From contig JABWCD010000033.1 in assembly GCA_013359265.1 (NCBI GenBank), positions 1 to 64,000 on the forward strand: 64,000 bases of DNA, written 5' to 3'. The position numbers and the translations under genes were made by a program. The DNA comes from Candidatus Hydrogenedentota bacterium (GTDB lineage Bacteria; Hydrogenedentota; Hydrogenedentia; Hydrogenedentales; SLHB01). How positions within the stretch are numbered: position 1 is the first letter of the stretch; the number at the start of each line of letters is the position of its first letter. The notes under the pieces are model-generated. The model was not told the DNA's origin. It did no database searches and worked only from the letters and a program-made list of their open reading frames with translations. Positions 1 to 10,000 of this stretch are shown here, piece after piece.

Positions 1-1421
1 CCAAGGCCGCCGCCGCCGAAGCCGCCGCCGCCAAGGCCGCCGCCGCCGAAGCCGCCGCCGCCTTGAAGTCCGCCGCCTGGGTTTTGAACCACGATCTTGA
101 AGAGTGTTTCAGCGCCGGCATTGCGGAGTTCGTAGATGCGCGTTTCGAGGTCTTCAAACGTTTCGGTGCGAATCTTTTCCGCCGTGCTAATCCACAAGAA
201 GCTCGGTTGGATGCTGTACGACAAATTGAGGGGTCGCAAGAGCGCTTTCAACGCGTCGCGCAACGGTACGTCTTCAAGCTTGACGTACGGGACATACCCG
301 TCCGTTGCCTGCTCGCCGGTAAGCTGCGGCGTGAGGGCCCCGGTCGTACCCGGGACAACTCCCGGCGCGCCGACGGTACCAGCGCCGCGCGCAGCCGAGA
401 GGGCGTTCAATCCCGCAAAACGGTCGTCCGCCGCGCCAGGTGGAACTAACGCGCCGGGGGCCGCGCCGGGGAACGCACCGGGGGCTGCGCCGGGAAACGG
501 CGCCGCGCCGGGAACTCCCGGAGCGCCAGGCAGTCCGGCGGGCGCCGCGGGCCGAGGAGGCGCCACGACGCGCGCGTCGACGACAATGTTAATGCTGACG
601 AAATCCGCCACGAATTCGACGATACGGCCAATGTGCGTGTTGTCGAACTCGATGGATACCGGGGCGTCGAGCGCTTTTTCGATAACGGAGAGCTCGCGCT
701 CCTCCCGGTACGTTTCCTCTTCCACGGGGACGTACAGCGGCGGTTCCTTGATGCCGATGTCGTCGGAACCTTCGGGGAGGTTCTTGCGCTTCTCGATACC
801 GAGACGAATCTTCTCGGTGTCGATCTTGCGCTGCTGCCACGCGGCGTTGATGTCGTCGCCGTAGGCGCCTACGGTCGCTTCGCCCAATAGGCGCTTGGCC
901 GTCTTGTTACCCGGATCGATGAGCAGGACCTGCTCGAACAGCTCCTTGGCCTTCCCGTACTTCTTGTTTTCGAGATAGAACTGACCGTCGGTGATGAGCT
1001 TCTTCGTACGCTCGTACTTGATGTCATCAGCCGTCTTGGGAACGCCGCCGTCGCCCGCCGCGGGTATCGTTTCCGGGTCGAGTGTATCGAAACTTTGGAC
1101 GGCGCTGGGGCTTTCGCCGGCGCTGACCATTTCGATTTTTCCCTCGCACTTCTTCAGCATGTCTTTGGCGAGTTCGTGATCGGGTTCGAGGGCCAGCGCG
1201 CGGGTGAAGGCGCTCTGCGCTTCGCGGTACATTTCCTTGCTGTACAGCGTGACGCCTTCCCGGTAAAGCTGTTCCGCCTGGGACAGCCCGGCTGTGCCCG
1301 CTGCCGGCTCGGGCGCTTGCTCGGCGGCCCGGGCGGCGAACACCCCCGTTCCGGCTGTCAAGCAGACGGCAATTAGGCATGCGGCGGTGGTCAACCGCTT
1401 CAACCGTAAACTATTGAGCAT
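1..1421 (-). CDS. pilQ: PilQ-like secretin, TPR-containing N-terminal part (C-terminus beyond window)
   Basis: Reads without stop from an ATG at 1421 to the window edge, about 473 codons. The ATG follows a GGGAGG ribosome site 6 nt upstream. A Sec signal (residues about 8-32) precedes two TPR-like helical repeats (about 47-85 and 135-175), a short-domain segment (about 245-280), a Pro/Ala/Gly-rich linker, and a second secretin N-domain (about 375-460: YVKLEDVPLRDALKALL, then SIQPSFLWIST). It then enters GGGGF-type repeats. Secretins of this class form the outer-membrane channel for T4P or T2SS. The gene is last in a pilMN-O-P-Q order, which supports a PilQ role. The beta-barrel domain is not visible here, so secretin identity rests on N-domains and context. 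Confidence 0.72.
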   Translation of the reverse strand, partial: MLNSLRLKRLTTAACLIAVCLTAGTGVFAARAAEQAPEPAAGTAGLSQAEQLYREGVTLYSKEMYREAQSAFTRALALEPDHELAKDMLKKCEGKIEMVSAGESPSAVQSFDTLDPETIPAAGDGGVPKTADDIKYERTKKLITDGQFYLENKKYGKAKELFEQVLLIDPGNKTAKRLLGEATVGAYGDDINAAWQQRKIDTEKIRLGIEKRKNLPEGSDDIGIKEPPLYVPVEEETYREERELSVIEKALDAPVSIEFDNTHIGRIVEFVADFVSINIVVDARVVAPPRPAAPAGLPGAPGVPGAAPFPGAAPGAFPGAAPGALVPPGAADDRFAGLNALSAARGAGTVGAPGVVPGTTGALTPQLTGEQATDGYVPYVKLEDVPLRDALKALLRPLNLSYSIQPSFLWISTAEKIRTETFEDLETRIYELRNAGAETLFKIVVQNPGGGLQGGGGFGGGGLGGGGFGGGGL

Positions 1422-1489
1422 TTCAATCCTCCCGCAATTCGGAACGAGTATAAACGAACTCGCATCCCCACACAACGCATTTCGGTCCC

Positions 1490-2068
1490 CTAACTTCCCG
1501 GCATCTTGAGCTCGAACGTCTTATCATGGGCGCTCGAGTAAATGGTCACGGTCTTATTGGCCGCATCGATCGACATCAGCTTGTAGTTCTCGAAGACTTC
1601 GCCCTCTTTGTACCGCTTGGATTTGCCGGTCACTTTCGTCGTCAATTCCGCGCGATAGGCGCCGTCGCTCCACTTCATTATGTTGTTCAGTGTAACGTCG
1701 ATTGAGTCGCCTTCGGCGTCCTGCGTGCCGGTATTATCGAGCAGTATGCTGTAAATCGTGAACGGATTCTGGCGCACGAGGGGCCTGTAGTCATCCGCGC
1801 GCTCGGTCACCGGCCGAGGCGGCGGGTCGGGCACATCGTTCGCGGCCATCCGCGTTTGGCCTGGAGGGGCCGGGGGGCCGCCGACAGGCGGTTTCTGCCC
1901 GGTCACCGGAGGTTTTGGGATCGGCGAATCGACGCTTGCATCGGCAGGACGAAGTACGACCCATACGCGGAAGCACAGCACGATGAGCAAGGCGCCGAGG
2001 AACACCTTCTCCTTTTGGTGCCATGCCCAAATTCCCGCCTTGCGGAGCTTTGACGTTATGTCGTTCAT
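1490..2068 (-). CDS. pilP: PilP-like inner-membrane pilus assembly protein
   Basis: A 192-residue protein with a short cytoplasmic N-terminus, one transmembrane helix (about residues 23-40), a Pro-rich periplasmic linker (about 45-95) and a compact C-terminal domain (about 100-190) that begins RQNPFTIYSI. This plan matches PilP/GspC homology-region proteins, which bridge the inner-membrane PilMNO platform to the secretin. PilP is usually a lipoprotein, but no lipobox is seen; a TM anchor replaces it, as in GspC. It sits between pilO and the pilQ-like gene with short gaps, consistent with one operon. Placement and architecture are the main evidence; sequence similarity is only moderate by eye. 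Confidence 0.66.
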   Translation of the reverse strand: MNDITSKLRKAGIWAWHQKEKVFLGALLIVLCFRVWVVLRPADASVDSPIPKPPVTGQKPPVGGPPAPPGQTRMAANDVPDPPPRPVTERADDYRPLVRQNPFTIYSILLDNTGTQDAEGDSIDVTLNNIMKWSDGAYRAELTTKVTGKSKRYKEGEVFENYKLMSIDAANKTVTIYSSAHDKTFELKMPGS

Positions 2069-2101
2069 CGCGTGAGGTACTCTATCATTCGATCACTTGC
2101 A

Positions 2102-3034
2102 TTATAGGGGTAACCATTTGCGCCACCAGCTCGTCGACGCCTGGGGCTTCGGGGCTGCCGCCCCCGCTCGTTGCGCGCGCAGTTGTTGCATGGCGGCGTT
2201 CGCGCCGGTTGCCGGCGCCCCTGCCGCTCCCGCTCCGACAGCGGCGGGAGGTTGGGGTACATAGTTGTATACATCGATCTCGAAAACGAGTTCGATGCGT
2301 AGCGGCGGGTCGACGTAGGCTCGCAGCGAGGTATTGGTCATGCGGAACCCGTTCACCCGGATGCACATCGTCTCGTCGCCGTGCAGTTTTTCGAGAAACT
2401 TGCAGAACTGGTCCATGGTCATCCACATCGAAACGCCGACGGCATACGACTCGAAACCCTCGGCGGTCGTGCGCGGAGTCCACAACCGCAGGTTCTCGAT
2501 GCCCAGCATGTCCGAATCGACCAGCATGCGCATGATCGAGGTGCCGAGCTTGATGGACGACAGCCAGTGGATAACCTGCAGTTCGTTGACGGATTTTCCG
2601 GCGAGCGTTCCGGGCCGGGCCGCGCCGAAATAGAAGCTGATATTCGGATTGTAGTAGACCCCTTTAATCGCGAGCTCCGTCGCCAGGTCCGTCGCCATTT
2701 TTTGGGCCATCTGGTCGTAGTACGCCCGCAAGACGAGGGTCTTAGGCAGCGGATCGAGTTTTTTGAAATCGCGGATTGTGAATTGCCGCGCGCGCTGCTC
2801 GAGCGTGTCGTGCCACGGTTGGGTCTTCTCGGCGACGAGCTGCACCGCAGCTTCCGGTCTGCCGGACGGGAACGTTCGTTTGAGCGTCTGCAATTTTGTG
2901 TTGAGGCCCTCGAGGTATGTTTGGTCCGCGGCAAATTTCTCGAGCGCAGGGCGGAAGTAGAATTGATACCCGGCCCCCGCGCTACCCGCGAGGAGTAGCA
3001 CGACCACGATGGCTATGATCTGTTCGCGCCGCAT
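2102..3034 (-). CDS. pilO: PilO-like inner-membrane alignment protein
   Basis: 310 residues. One N-terminal transmembrane helix (about 6-27) is followed by a coiled-coil-prone stretch (about 28-80), a long alpha/beta periplasmic domain, and a low-complexity Ala/Pro/Gly tail (from about 265). PilO dimerises with PilN and links PilM to PilP and the secretin. The start ATG lies one base after the stop of the PilM-PilN fusion gene, so translation is probably coupled. It is longer than typical PilO (about 200 aa), mostly because of the C-terminal tail. The family call rests on topology and on the M-N-O-P-Q gene order. Confidence 0.66.
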   Translation of the reverse strand: MRREQIIAIVVVLLLAGSAGAGYQFYFRPALEKFAADQTYLEGLNTKLQTLKRTFPSGRPEAAVQLVAEKTQPWHDTLEQRARQFTIRDFKKLDPLPKTLVLRAYYDQMAQKMATDLATELAIKGVYYNPNISFYFGAARPGTLAGKSVNELQVIHWLSSIKLGTSIMRMLVDSDMLGIENLRLWTPRTTAEGFESYAVGVSMWMTMDQFCKFLEKLHGDETMCIRVNGFRMTNTSLRAYVDPPLRIELVFEIDVYNYVPQPPAAVGAGAAGAPATGANAAMQQLRAQRAGAAAPKPQASTSWWRKWLPL

Positions 3035-3035
3035 G

Positions 3036-5282
3036 TTAATCCGCTTTCCGGTCTCTCATTCGCATACTGGCGCTGCCGCGCCCCGCAGGGGCGGTGCCTG
3101 CAAGCTGGCCCGGCATCGCGGTCAGGTCACCCCGGAACTGAAGGTCGATCCGGAACGACAATATCGTGCCGTAGGCGCCCCATTGCGAGCCCGCGAGGTT
3201 GAGTCCCACCGCGGAATTGGCGTTTGCCGTGGCCAAGTTCTGCATACGGCCACCGCCACGCCGGCGCCGGTCGTCGTCGTCATCGTCCGAACCGCCGGCG
3301 GCAAATCCTCCGCCGCCGCCGACCTGGGCGCCGGCCATTTGCCCGGCATTGTCGAGGATTTCGAATGGCTTCGGGTCGGTAAACCGCTGGTCAAAGTAGA
3401 CCATGGGACTGCCGTTTACAACAAACCGGCCGCAGGTCTCGAGATTCTGCTTGAATTCCTCGATCGTCGGGATATCCTGTGCAAATCCAGTGATAATGAA
3501 GCCGTTGTAAGCCCACGGCACGGGTGCTTCAGCACTCGCCACCAGCGAATCTCCGGTCGTCGCGCCGCCGGAAACCGACACAATGCCTTCGAATCCCGAA
3601 CTCGACCACAGGTCCGGTTGGGAAATCTCGGTCTGACTCGGGGTGTACTCGAACGAATCGTCATCCGCCGTACCGGCCGGCCCGCCCTGTCCGATGCCCT
3701 GACTTTGTGCGAATTGACTGAGTGCGCTGGGGGTTCCCCCGCCACCGCCGCCGCCTCGGGGCGCGCCGACGCCGGCTGGGGCGCCCGGTGCGTTACCGGG
3801 AGGCGCCACAAACGATGTTTCCATTCGATTGATGAGCAACAGTTTGCCGCGCGGCCGCGCATCGTTTACCGCGAGGAGATCGTTAAGCCATTGGCGGCGG
3901 TTCTTGAGCCGTTCATCCAGCATGGTGACTCTCTGGATGTAGCCCTGAATCTCGGACATCTGCGCGTTGAGCTGCGTCTCGAAGGGTGAGTTCCACCCGG
4001 TTGGCGGCCCCGGTTGGAAGGGGAGCGCGGGGTCGAACGTGGCTATCTCGCGTTTGGCGATCTCAATCTTGTCCTGCACGAGCTTGTTTTGCTGCGCCAT
4101 CGCCGGAACGATAGTGAGCATGATAAGGACGAGCGTCGCGACGGACAGCAGCCAATACACGCCTGCTTCGCGGCGGCGCGCCGATTCGAGAATGCGCGGC
4201 GGAATCAGGTTGATTCCGATGCTTACCTGTTCGCAGCAGCGCAGCGCCAGACCCATCGCCGTCGCGGCCTGCTCGGGGTGTTCGTTCACTTCTTGCGCGC
4301 CCGGCGCGATCGCAAGCCCCGCCAAGGGCTGCGCAATCCGCACTTCGATACCCAACTGGCGTTGCAGGTATGGAATCATATTGCGCAGGCAGGCGCCGCC
4401 GCCCGTGACGATAATCCGGTTTACCGGGCCGCCGCCGGGCTGCGAGCGGAAATACGCGAAGGAGCGGTTGATTTCGGACACGAGCCGGTTCAGCACGCGG
4501 CCGATGACTTCGCCGCCCTTGCCGTCGCGCGCGGGATCGCCCGTGGGCGCGAAGCCTTTCTCGCGCTTGAGCTTTTCGGCCTGCGGCCACGCCATGCCGA
4601 ATTCGGCGGCGATCGCCGAGGTGACGTCGTTTCCGCCGAGATTCAGGCTGCGCGTAAACCGGAACTGGTTGTCGCGCTCGATGACGATATCGGTCGTGGA
4701 TGCGCCAAGGTCGATCAGTGCGACGCACTCGCCCGCTTCGCCAAATTCCTTCGTGAACTTCAGCCAGTTGTACGCGGCGAGCGGGCACACGTCGACAATG
4801 TCGACCTGGCGTTTGATGTCCTTGATCGTTTCGAGCCGCTTCTCGACGACATCGACCTTGATTGCGGCCATGAGCACATCGTAGCCGCCGGCTTCCGTGC
4901 GCTGAAGCACCTGGTAGTCATACGCAATCTGATCGAGCTGGAACGGAATCTGCTGTTGGATTTCGTAGCGGACGATCTGCGTGACTTTGTATTCCGGTAC
5001 CGGGGGCAGCGTGCGCGTGCGCGTGAAAACGGATTGGCCGGGTACGCCGAACACCGTCTTCTTCGGGCGAACTTTCGCCTCTTTGAGGAGCGCAAGGATC
5101 GTCGTCTTTCGCGCTTCGCGTTGCGCGTCTTCTTCCATCGAGGGATCGATGGGGAATTCACGTTGGTAGTATTTCGTGAGTTGGTAACCCGCCTTGGTCG
5201 GCGTGAGCTCGCACAGACGCACCGCGCTCGAACCAAGATCGAGCACCAATCGCTTGGACTTTCCGCGCTTCAGCTTTGCCAT
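3036..5282 (-). CDS. pilM: PilM-PilN fusion protein
   Basis: 748 residues. Residues about 1-345 are an actin-like PilM: LVLDLGSSAVRLCEL at the N-terminus, phosphate-binding ALIDLGASTTDIVI near 190-205, and IIVTGGGACLRN near 290. Directly after it comes INLIPPR (about 354-360), which matches the INLLPxR motif by which the PilN N-terminus docks into PilM. A transmembrane helix (about 372-392) and a PilN-like periplasmic coiled coil follow. The C-terminal third is Gly/Pro- and Asp-rich low complexity with further folded segments. Two normally separate partners are thus covalently joined. It is the first gene of the pilMN-O-P-Q run and has its own promoter at 5426-5454. Confidence 0.82.
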   Translation of the reverse strand: MAKLKRGKSKRLVLDLGSSAVRLCELTPTKAGYQLTKYYQREFPIDPSMEEDAQREARKTTILALLKEAKVRPKKTVFGVPGQSVFTRTRTLPPVPEYKVTQIVRYEIQQQIPFQLDQIAYDYQVLQRTEAGGYDVLMAAIKVDVVEKRLETIKDIKRQVDIVDVCPLAAYNWLKFTKEFGEAGECVALIDLGASTTDIVIERDNQFRFTRSLNLGGNDVTSAIAAEFGMAWPQAEKLKREKGFAPTGDPARDGKGGEVIGRVLNRLVSEINRSFAYFRSQPGGGPVNRIIVTGGGACLRNMIPYLQRQLGIEVRIAQPLAGLAIAPGAQEVNEHPEQAATAMGLALRCCEQVSIGINLIPPRILESARRREAGVYWLLSVATLVLIMLTIVPAMAQQNKLVQDKIEIAKREIATFDPALPFQPGPPTGWNSPFETQLNAQMSEIQGYIQRVTMLDERLKNRRQWLNDLLAVNDARPRGKLLLINRMETSFVAPPGNAPGAPAGVGAPRGGGGGGGTPSALSQFAQSQGIGQGGPAGTADDDSFEYTPSQTEISQPDLWSSSGFEGIVSVSGGATTGDSLVASAEAPVPWAYNGFIITGFAQDIPTIEEFKQNLETCGRFVVNGSPMVYFDQRFTDPKPFEILDNAGQMAGAQVGGGGGFAAGGSDDDDDDRRRRGGGRMQNLATANANSAVGLNLAGSQWGAYGTILSFRIDLQFRGDLTAMPGQLAGTAPAGRGSASMRMRDRKAD

Positions 5283-5425
5283 AGGATCACCGCATTGTTA
5301 CGGCATACGTCCGAGAAAGAGTGAGCGACGACGGTGACCCCGCTACCAACGCCGAATGCGCCTTCACCCCTGGCGAATTCTGAACTATCGCCGAACTTCC
5401 CAGACCCCGTAACCCTTTACAAGTT

Positions 5426-5454
5426 ATTGTAGTAAACATCCGACTCCCTGTCAA
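5426..5454 (-). promoter_or_regulatory. sigma70-type promoter for pilMN-O-P-Q
   Basis: On the minus strand TTGACA (5449-5454) is separated by exactly 17 bp from TACAAT (5426-5431), close to the vegetative consensus. It lies about 140 bp upstream of the pilM-N fusion start (5282), inside the only AT-rich stretch of the 5283-5497 intergenic region. No gene is seen in that intergenic region. The promoter implies that the inner-membrane platform genes can be transcribed independently of the upstream 27 kb of pilus genes. Confidence 0.72.
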
Positions 5455-5497
5455 TAATAAAATCCTGTTGACAAGAATTTTCGGCACAACACATACC

Positions 5498-6898
5498 TTA
5501 TCGTCGTGGCGGTCCGCCCGGCGGCGCAACATCCGCCGCGCAGCGAAAACCGTAGTCTTCCCGCCGATTCGTGTTCAAGTCGTATGACCGCCGAACGCAA
5601 CGGGCGTCAAACGGGTCTTTTCTAAACGAGCCTCCCCGCAGAACCCGAAAGACTTGGCCGTATTCCTTGACAATGTCTTCATTCCCTTTGTACCGCTGGT
5701 ACCAACTCGATGTCCACTCGTAGGCGTTTCCCGCCATGTCCATGCAGCCGTAGGGGGATGCGCCACCGATGAGCTTGCCCACCGGGAGCGCCTTTGGATT
5801 CAACTGTCCAGCGTTCACATTTGCGAGTTCCGGGTTCCACAGGTCGCCCCACGGATACTCTCGTCCGTCCGTTCCACGCGCCGCTTTTTCCCATTCCTCC
5901 TCGGTCGGCAGCCGCTTGCCGACCTGTTTCGCGTACGCTGTCGCTTCCTCCCACGTTACGTCCAGCACAGGATACTCTTCCTGTCCTTTCGGAAACGTGT
6001 GCGAAGCAAACACTTCTTTGAACTGGGCGTTGGTCACTTCGTATTTGTCTATGTAGAACGATTCAATGTTCAAGGTCCGTTTCGGACGTTCGTCGGGCGA
6101 TTTATCGTCGGTACCCATGATGAAATCACCGCCGGGCACCAGCACCATGCCCATGGGCACTTCGCCTTCCTTGAGAATCACGCTCACGTTCGCGTCGGAC
6201 GCGGGCTCGACGTTCACGACGACTTCTTCCATGATATACCCGCCCTTGTACACGCCCACGGTGTACGTGCCGGGCGTGATGGGGATGCGGGCCGGCGTCT
6301 TTTCGTTTTGCAGCGCGTTGTTGAGATAGATGTTCGCGCTGCTCGGCGTTGAGAACACCTCGATCCGGCTCTCCCGCGCCTTCAACGTAAATAACTTGCT
6401 GTACTTGTAATCCGCGCGGACCACGATCTTCTCCGTCAGCGGTTCGTACTTCTCGTGCCGCACTTCGATCTCGTGGATGCCTTCCGGAAGTTTCAGTCCG
6501 GTGATTGGCGTCACGCCGAGCGGGGTCCCGTCTTTGAGATACACGGCCGCGCGAGTCGGCTCGGACTGGATTGTGACATCGCCGACCATGCGTTCCATGG
6601 TGATCGTAAACGTTGCGGAGCCGGACTCGGGGACTTTGTACGTGTCGTACGCGCGCTTGAAGCCGGCGAGGGAAACGTCAACAAACACCGGACCGGGAGG
6701 CAGCCCTCTGACCGGTCTCGGTGTAACGCCGTACACCTGGCCGTTGAGTTTCAGTTCGGCGCCCTGTTGGGGCGCGGTGTTGACGACGATCTCGGTGTCG
6801 TAGACTTCGTCGCCGCCCTTGCAGCCGGGAACGAGCGCCGCGGCATACACCACGAGCACGAGCGCAGTCCACGCTGCTAAGCGCCCAATCGTAGTCAC
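5498..6898 (-). CDS. Lipoprotein with three PEGA domains and an FGE/SUMF1-fold domain
   Basis: 466 residues; GTG start with GGGAG 7 nt upstream. A signal peptide ends in a lipobox-like VPGC (Cys about 26), predicting an outer-membrane or periplasmic lipoprotein. Three PEGA beta-domains follow (about 37-105, 107-175, 178-245), then a formylglycine-generating-enzyme fold from GMVLVPGGDFIMGTD (about 250) to GFRCAAD, with RLPTEEEWEKAARG, YPWGD and RVLRGGSF landmarks. The segment after RVLRGGS, where genuine FGEs have catalytic SWLC-type cysteines, reads FRKDPFDARC, so a sulfatase-activating role is unlikely. A binding or structural role is an inference. It lies between the giant exoprotein and the pilM promoter. 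Confidence 0.85.
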   Translation of the reverse strand: MTTIGRLAAWTALVLVVYAAALVPGCKGGDEVYDTEIVVNTAPQQGAELKLNGQVYGVTPRPVRGLPPGPVFVDVSLAGFKRAYDTYKVPESGSATFTITMERMVGDVTIQSEPTRAAVYLKDGTPLGVTPITGLKLPEGIHEIEVRHEKYEPLTEKIVVRADYKYSKLFTLKARESRIEVFSTPSSANIYLNNALQNEKTPARIPITPGTYTVGVYKGGYIMEEVVVNVEPASDANVSVILKEGEVPMGMVLVPGGDFIMGTDDKSPDERPKRTLNIESFYIDKYEVTNAQFKEVFASHTFPKGQEEYPVLDVTWEEATAYAKQVGKRLPTEEEWEKAARGTDGREYPWGDLWNPELANVNAGQLNPKALPVGKLIGGASPYGCMDMAGNAYEWTSSWYQRYKGNEDIVKEYGQVFRVLRGGSFRKDPFDARCVRRSYDLNTNRREDYGFRCAADVAPPGGPPRR

Positions 6899-6926
6899 GA
6901 GTTCGCTCCCACACCCCGATTACGAT

Positions 6927-6944
6927 GCGCGGCGTAAGCCGCGC
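6927..6944. other. Perfect 7-bp hairpin upstream of the PEGA/FGE lipoprotein gene
   Basis: GCGCGGC (6927-6933) and GCCGCGC (6938-6944) flank a GTAA loop. The hairpin is 28 bp upstream of the lipoprotein GTG start on the minus strand. No T-tract follows it, so a simple intrinsic terminator is not supported. It could be a processing or stability element, or a REP-like palindrome. Confidence 0.4.
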
Positions 6945-7059
6945 GTCCGCTGTAGACCGTTCTCGATGAACCTTGTACGTCTATTAAACCGCAATCCGCC
7001 CGTGTAGCGCAAGACTTTACGTTGACACTGGCTTGATTCAACTGTGCTTCACCAAACGC

Positions 7060-10000
7060 TTACTCGCGGCCTTGCTCCTTGATCGGTTGTTTGTTTGCGT
7101 CCTCCTCGGACATCACATAATCGCCCACGCCCGCGGGCACGACCACAAAGTAGGCGGACGCGGGTGTCGGATCGAAGATATCTGTGCCGGCATCGTTGTA
7201 GAAAGCGGCGGCGGTGAACAGATACGTCACCGCGGCATCGGGCCGGCCAAGCCGTCCAAGCGTATTTGGATTTAGGGGATTGATAAAGACACCGGTAGAC
7301 GGGCCCGGCGTCACGACCGGGATGACGTCTGAGTTGGATACGAATGGGCCAACCAGCGGCCCCGGTGGGCTCTGGGTTGTCTGAACTCCGTCCTCGTGGA
7401 ATGTCCACGACACGTTAAATGGCCCAATCGCCGAGCCAATTGAGTTCACGGACACGGCGTAACGCGCTTTGAGCGCCGGGTTGTACGGCACGATCGGGCT
7501 GTCGCCGAAGGTCGGTTCGCCGCCGTCAATGATGCCGTTATTGTTTAGGTCGTACCAGAGCTCGAGGCCGACCGCGGTGTCCGCCGGTTGGCGATCGGTA
7601 AATAGGAACGTGCGTGCGTTGGGCACGTTGAGCGTGCTGCCGTCCACTGTGGTCGGGTCGAAGAGCAACGGTTCGAGGTTGCCCGCTTCGTCGGCGCCGA
7701 GCACGACGATCATCATGTGCTGGTTGTTGAGCGTGGCGAGTTGCGCGGGCGTGAGCACGGCGCGCAGGTCCGCGAGCACGTCAATGACAGGGCCGGGGCG
7801 CCACGCCGACCAGCCAACACCCGAATCGACGTAGGGGCCGGCGCAGGTCGCGCTCACGTACAAGTTGTACGTGAACAGCGGCACGGGCTGGCCGGTCACG
7901 TTCGGGCGCTGACCGATGAGGCTGACGTTGAAGTACGGCGCGGCTTCGGCCTCGCAATTCGACGGGCCGCCGGTTAACAGGCTCGATACGTCGTACATCC
8001 ACCACAGTTGCAGCGGATCGAACAGCGTCTCGTAGTACATTGCCGCGCCCGCATTGCTCGCAGTGTTGGTCGTCGCATTGAACGCGAGGTCTTCGCCGAC
8101 AAACCGCGCGTCGACGCGCCACGCCTGGCTGGGCGGCGGGACAAGGTCGTTGATCGTCCACGTGACGATCATGGTGTCGTTGTCGGTTCGCTCGGGATCG
8201 ACGGGGTCGGGAACCGAGTCACCCGGCACGAGTGTCGGGTCGAACACGCCGACGTTGGCACCGGTGCCGCCCACAACAAACACCGCCGTCTTCGCTACGC
8301 CGTTTGTGAGGGCAACGGTCGAATCCGGGAACCAGCGCCCCCACCCTTGCAGGAGGATATTGTCCGCGGGGGCGCCCCCGGACGCTTCGGTAAGCGGGTC
8401 CGGATTCGGCAGCGGGAAGCCCGCCACCTGGCGCGTCGTTGCGCCGGTGAAGAAGTCGAGGCCCGGGATGGCGGTGCCGGTGAAATACGGGTTGGGCGAC
8501 AAATCTTCGGGGTCCGTGACCGGCGGGTCGATAAACTGAATCTCGATGACGAGATCGTCCAGCGTTGCGCCCGCGAGCACGCTGCCCGGCGGGATTGGAT
8601 CGGGATTCGAGATGCTGCCGCGGTTGAAGAACACCTGCAACCCACGGCCCGGCGCCGCGCCGGGCGCGCGGAACGCGATCACGCCGTCGTCCGCAGGCCA
8701 GTAGGCGGCGTTCGGCGGCGGAAGAATGGATGGCCGGTAAATCGTGGCCGGTGGGAATCCCGCAGGATGTGTTAGCGCAGCGATATCCTGGGCCGTGATG
8801 TTGTCGGTGCTGCCGAGAACGACCGTGGGCGTGTACAAATCCGCCAGGCTGATAAGCCCGTCCGGGCCGTATGCCGCGAGGTTTATGCGCGGCGGCACGG
8901 TATCGATCAGGAAGTGACGGCCGATAATCGCTTGATCGACGATGATCCCGCCTTCGCTAAACTCGTCGCCGGAATCTTCGTCGCCAATGATTTCCGTGCC
9001 GCGCTGCATGAACACGGCGGCGTGTCCGTCCGCGATGAGGTCGCCCACGCTCGGATCATTGCTGCCGTCGCGATCGTCGAGCATGGTCGTGATCGCGTCG
9101 GTGTTGGTGTAGAGGTAGTAGCCCGCGCCCGGGTTCTGGTACAGCGTCAGATCGATGCGGTCCGCCGGATCAGCCGGGTTGCCGCCCTGCGGCACGATGA
9201 AGGGCGCGCCGCCGCAGTTGCCGGTGAACTGGACCTCGACAAGCAGTTGGTTCGCGGGCGTGACGCCCACCGGGCTCGGCGTGACACGCGCATAGTACCA
9301 CGAACAAATGCCAAGCTCGTCGATCTCGATAATTTCGTCCGCGCCGATTTCCGCGCCGGACCCCTGCGGGCGCTGCTCGAGTTCGAAATCCGTCAGCGTG
9401 TAGGGGTCTTCCGTGAACGGGCCCGCGGTGCTCAACAGCGGGTGCGACACGCTGTCCGGCAGCAACTTGCCGATCCACGGCGTCAATAGAATCACCGGGT
9501 TGATCGAGATGCTGCCCGCGCCGGGCGCGACGTTGATGTAGTCGTCCTGGTTGTTGCCAAACACGTCGTTGTACAGCAACTCGGGTATGTCGACGATCAC
9601 ATCACCGCGCGTGTCGCGGTATACGAAGAAGTTGACGACTCCGCTGGTGAGGGATACCGCATTCGCCGCGTTGGTTGGATCGACGGAATTCGGATCGTAG
9701 ACGTCCGCCTTGTTCTGCACGGTGACGTCGAGCGTCGCCAGGTCGAGGGCGTATTCGGTCCCATCCAGTATTGTGTCGAGATCGTCGGTGGTGATTTGCA
9801 CGACGATCTCGTACGGCGACAACACGTCGACGCGATCGGCGTTCGTGTTCGTATCGAGCTGGAACAACTCGCCGCCGGAGGGATCCTCAAACGTGATGCG
9901 TACGTCGTCGTCGAAGTTGTACCCGTATATCGTCACAAAGATCGTGGTGGGCGTCGCGGGCGGCGCCGCGGGATCGAAGAACGTGTGGTTCGGCGAAAGC

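Noticed and set aside
3240-3340. Possible gene in the CCGCCG-rich plus strand over the pilM-pilN end
   Set aside because: It is the complement of Gly/Asp/Arg low-complexity codons in the PilM-PilN fusion.
5468-5503. Plus-strand TTGACA near the pilM promoter
   Set aside because: The nearest -10-like hexamer is 24 bp away and there is no plus-strand gene downstream.
5498-6898. Sulfatase-activating enzyme function for the FGE-fold lipoprotein
   Set aside because: The catalytic cysteine region reads FRKDPFDARC and no sulfatase gene is in the window.
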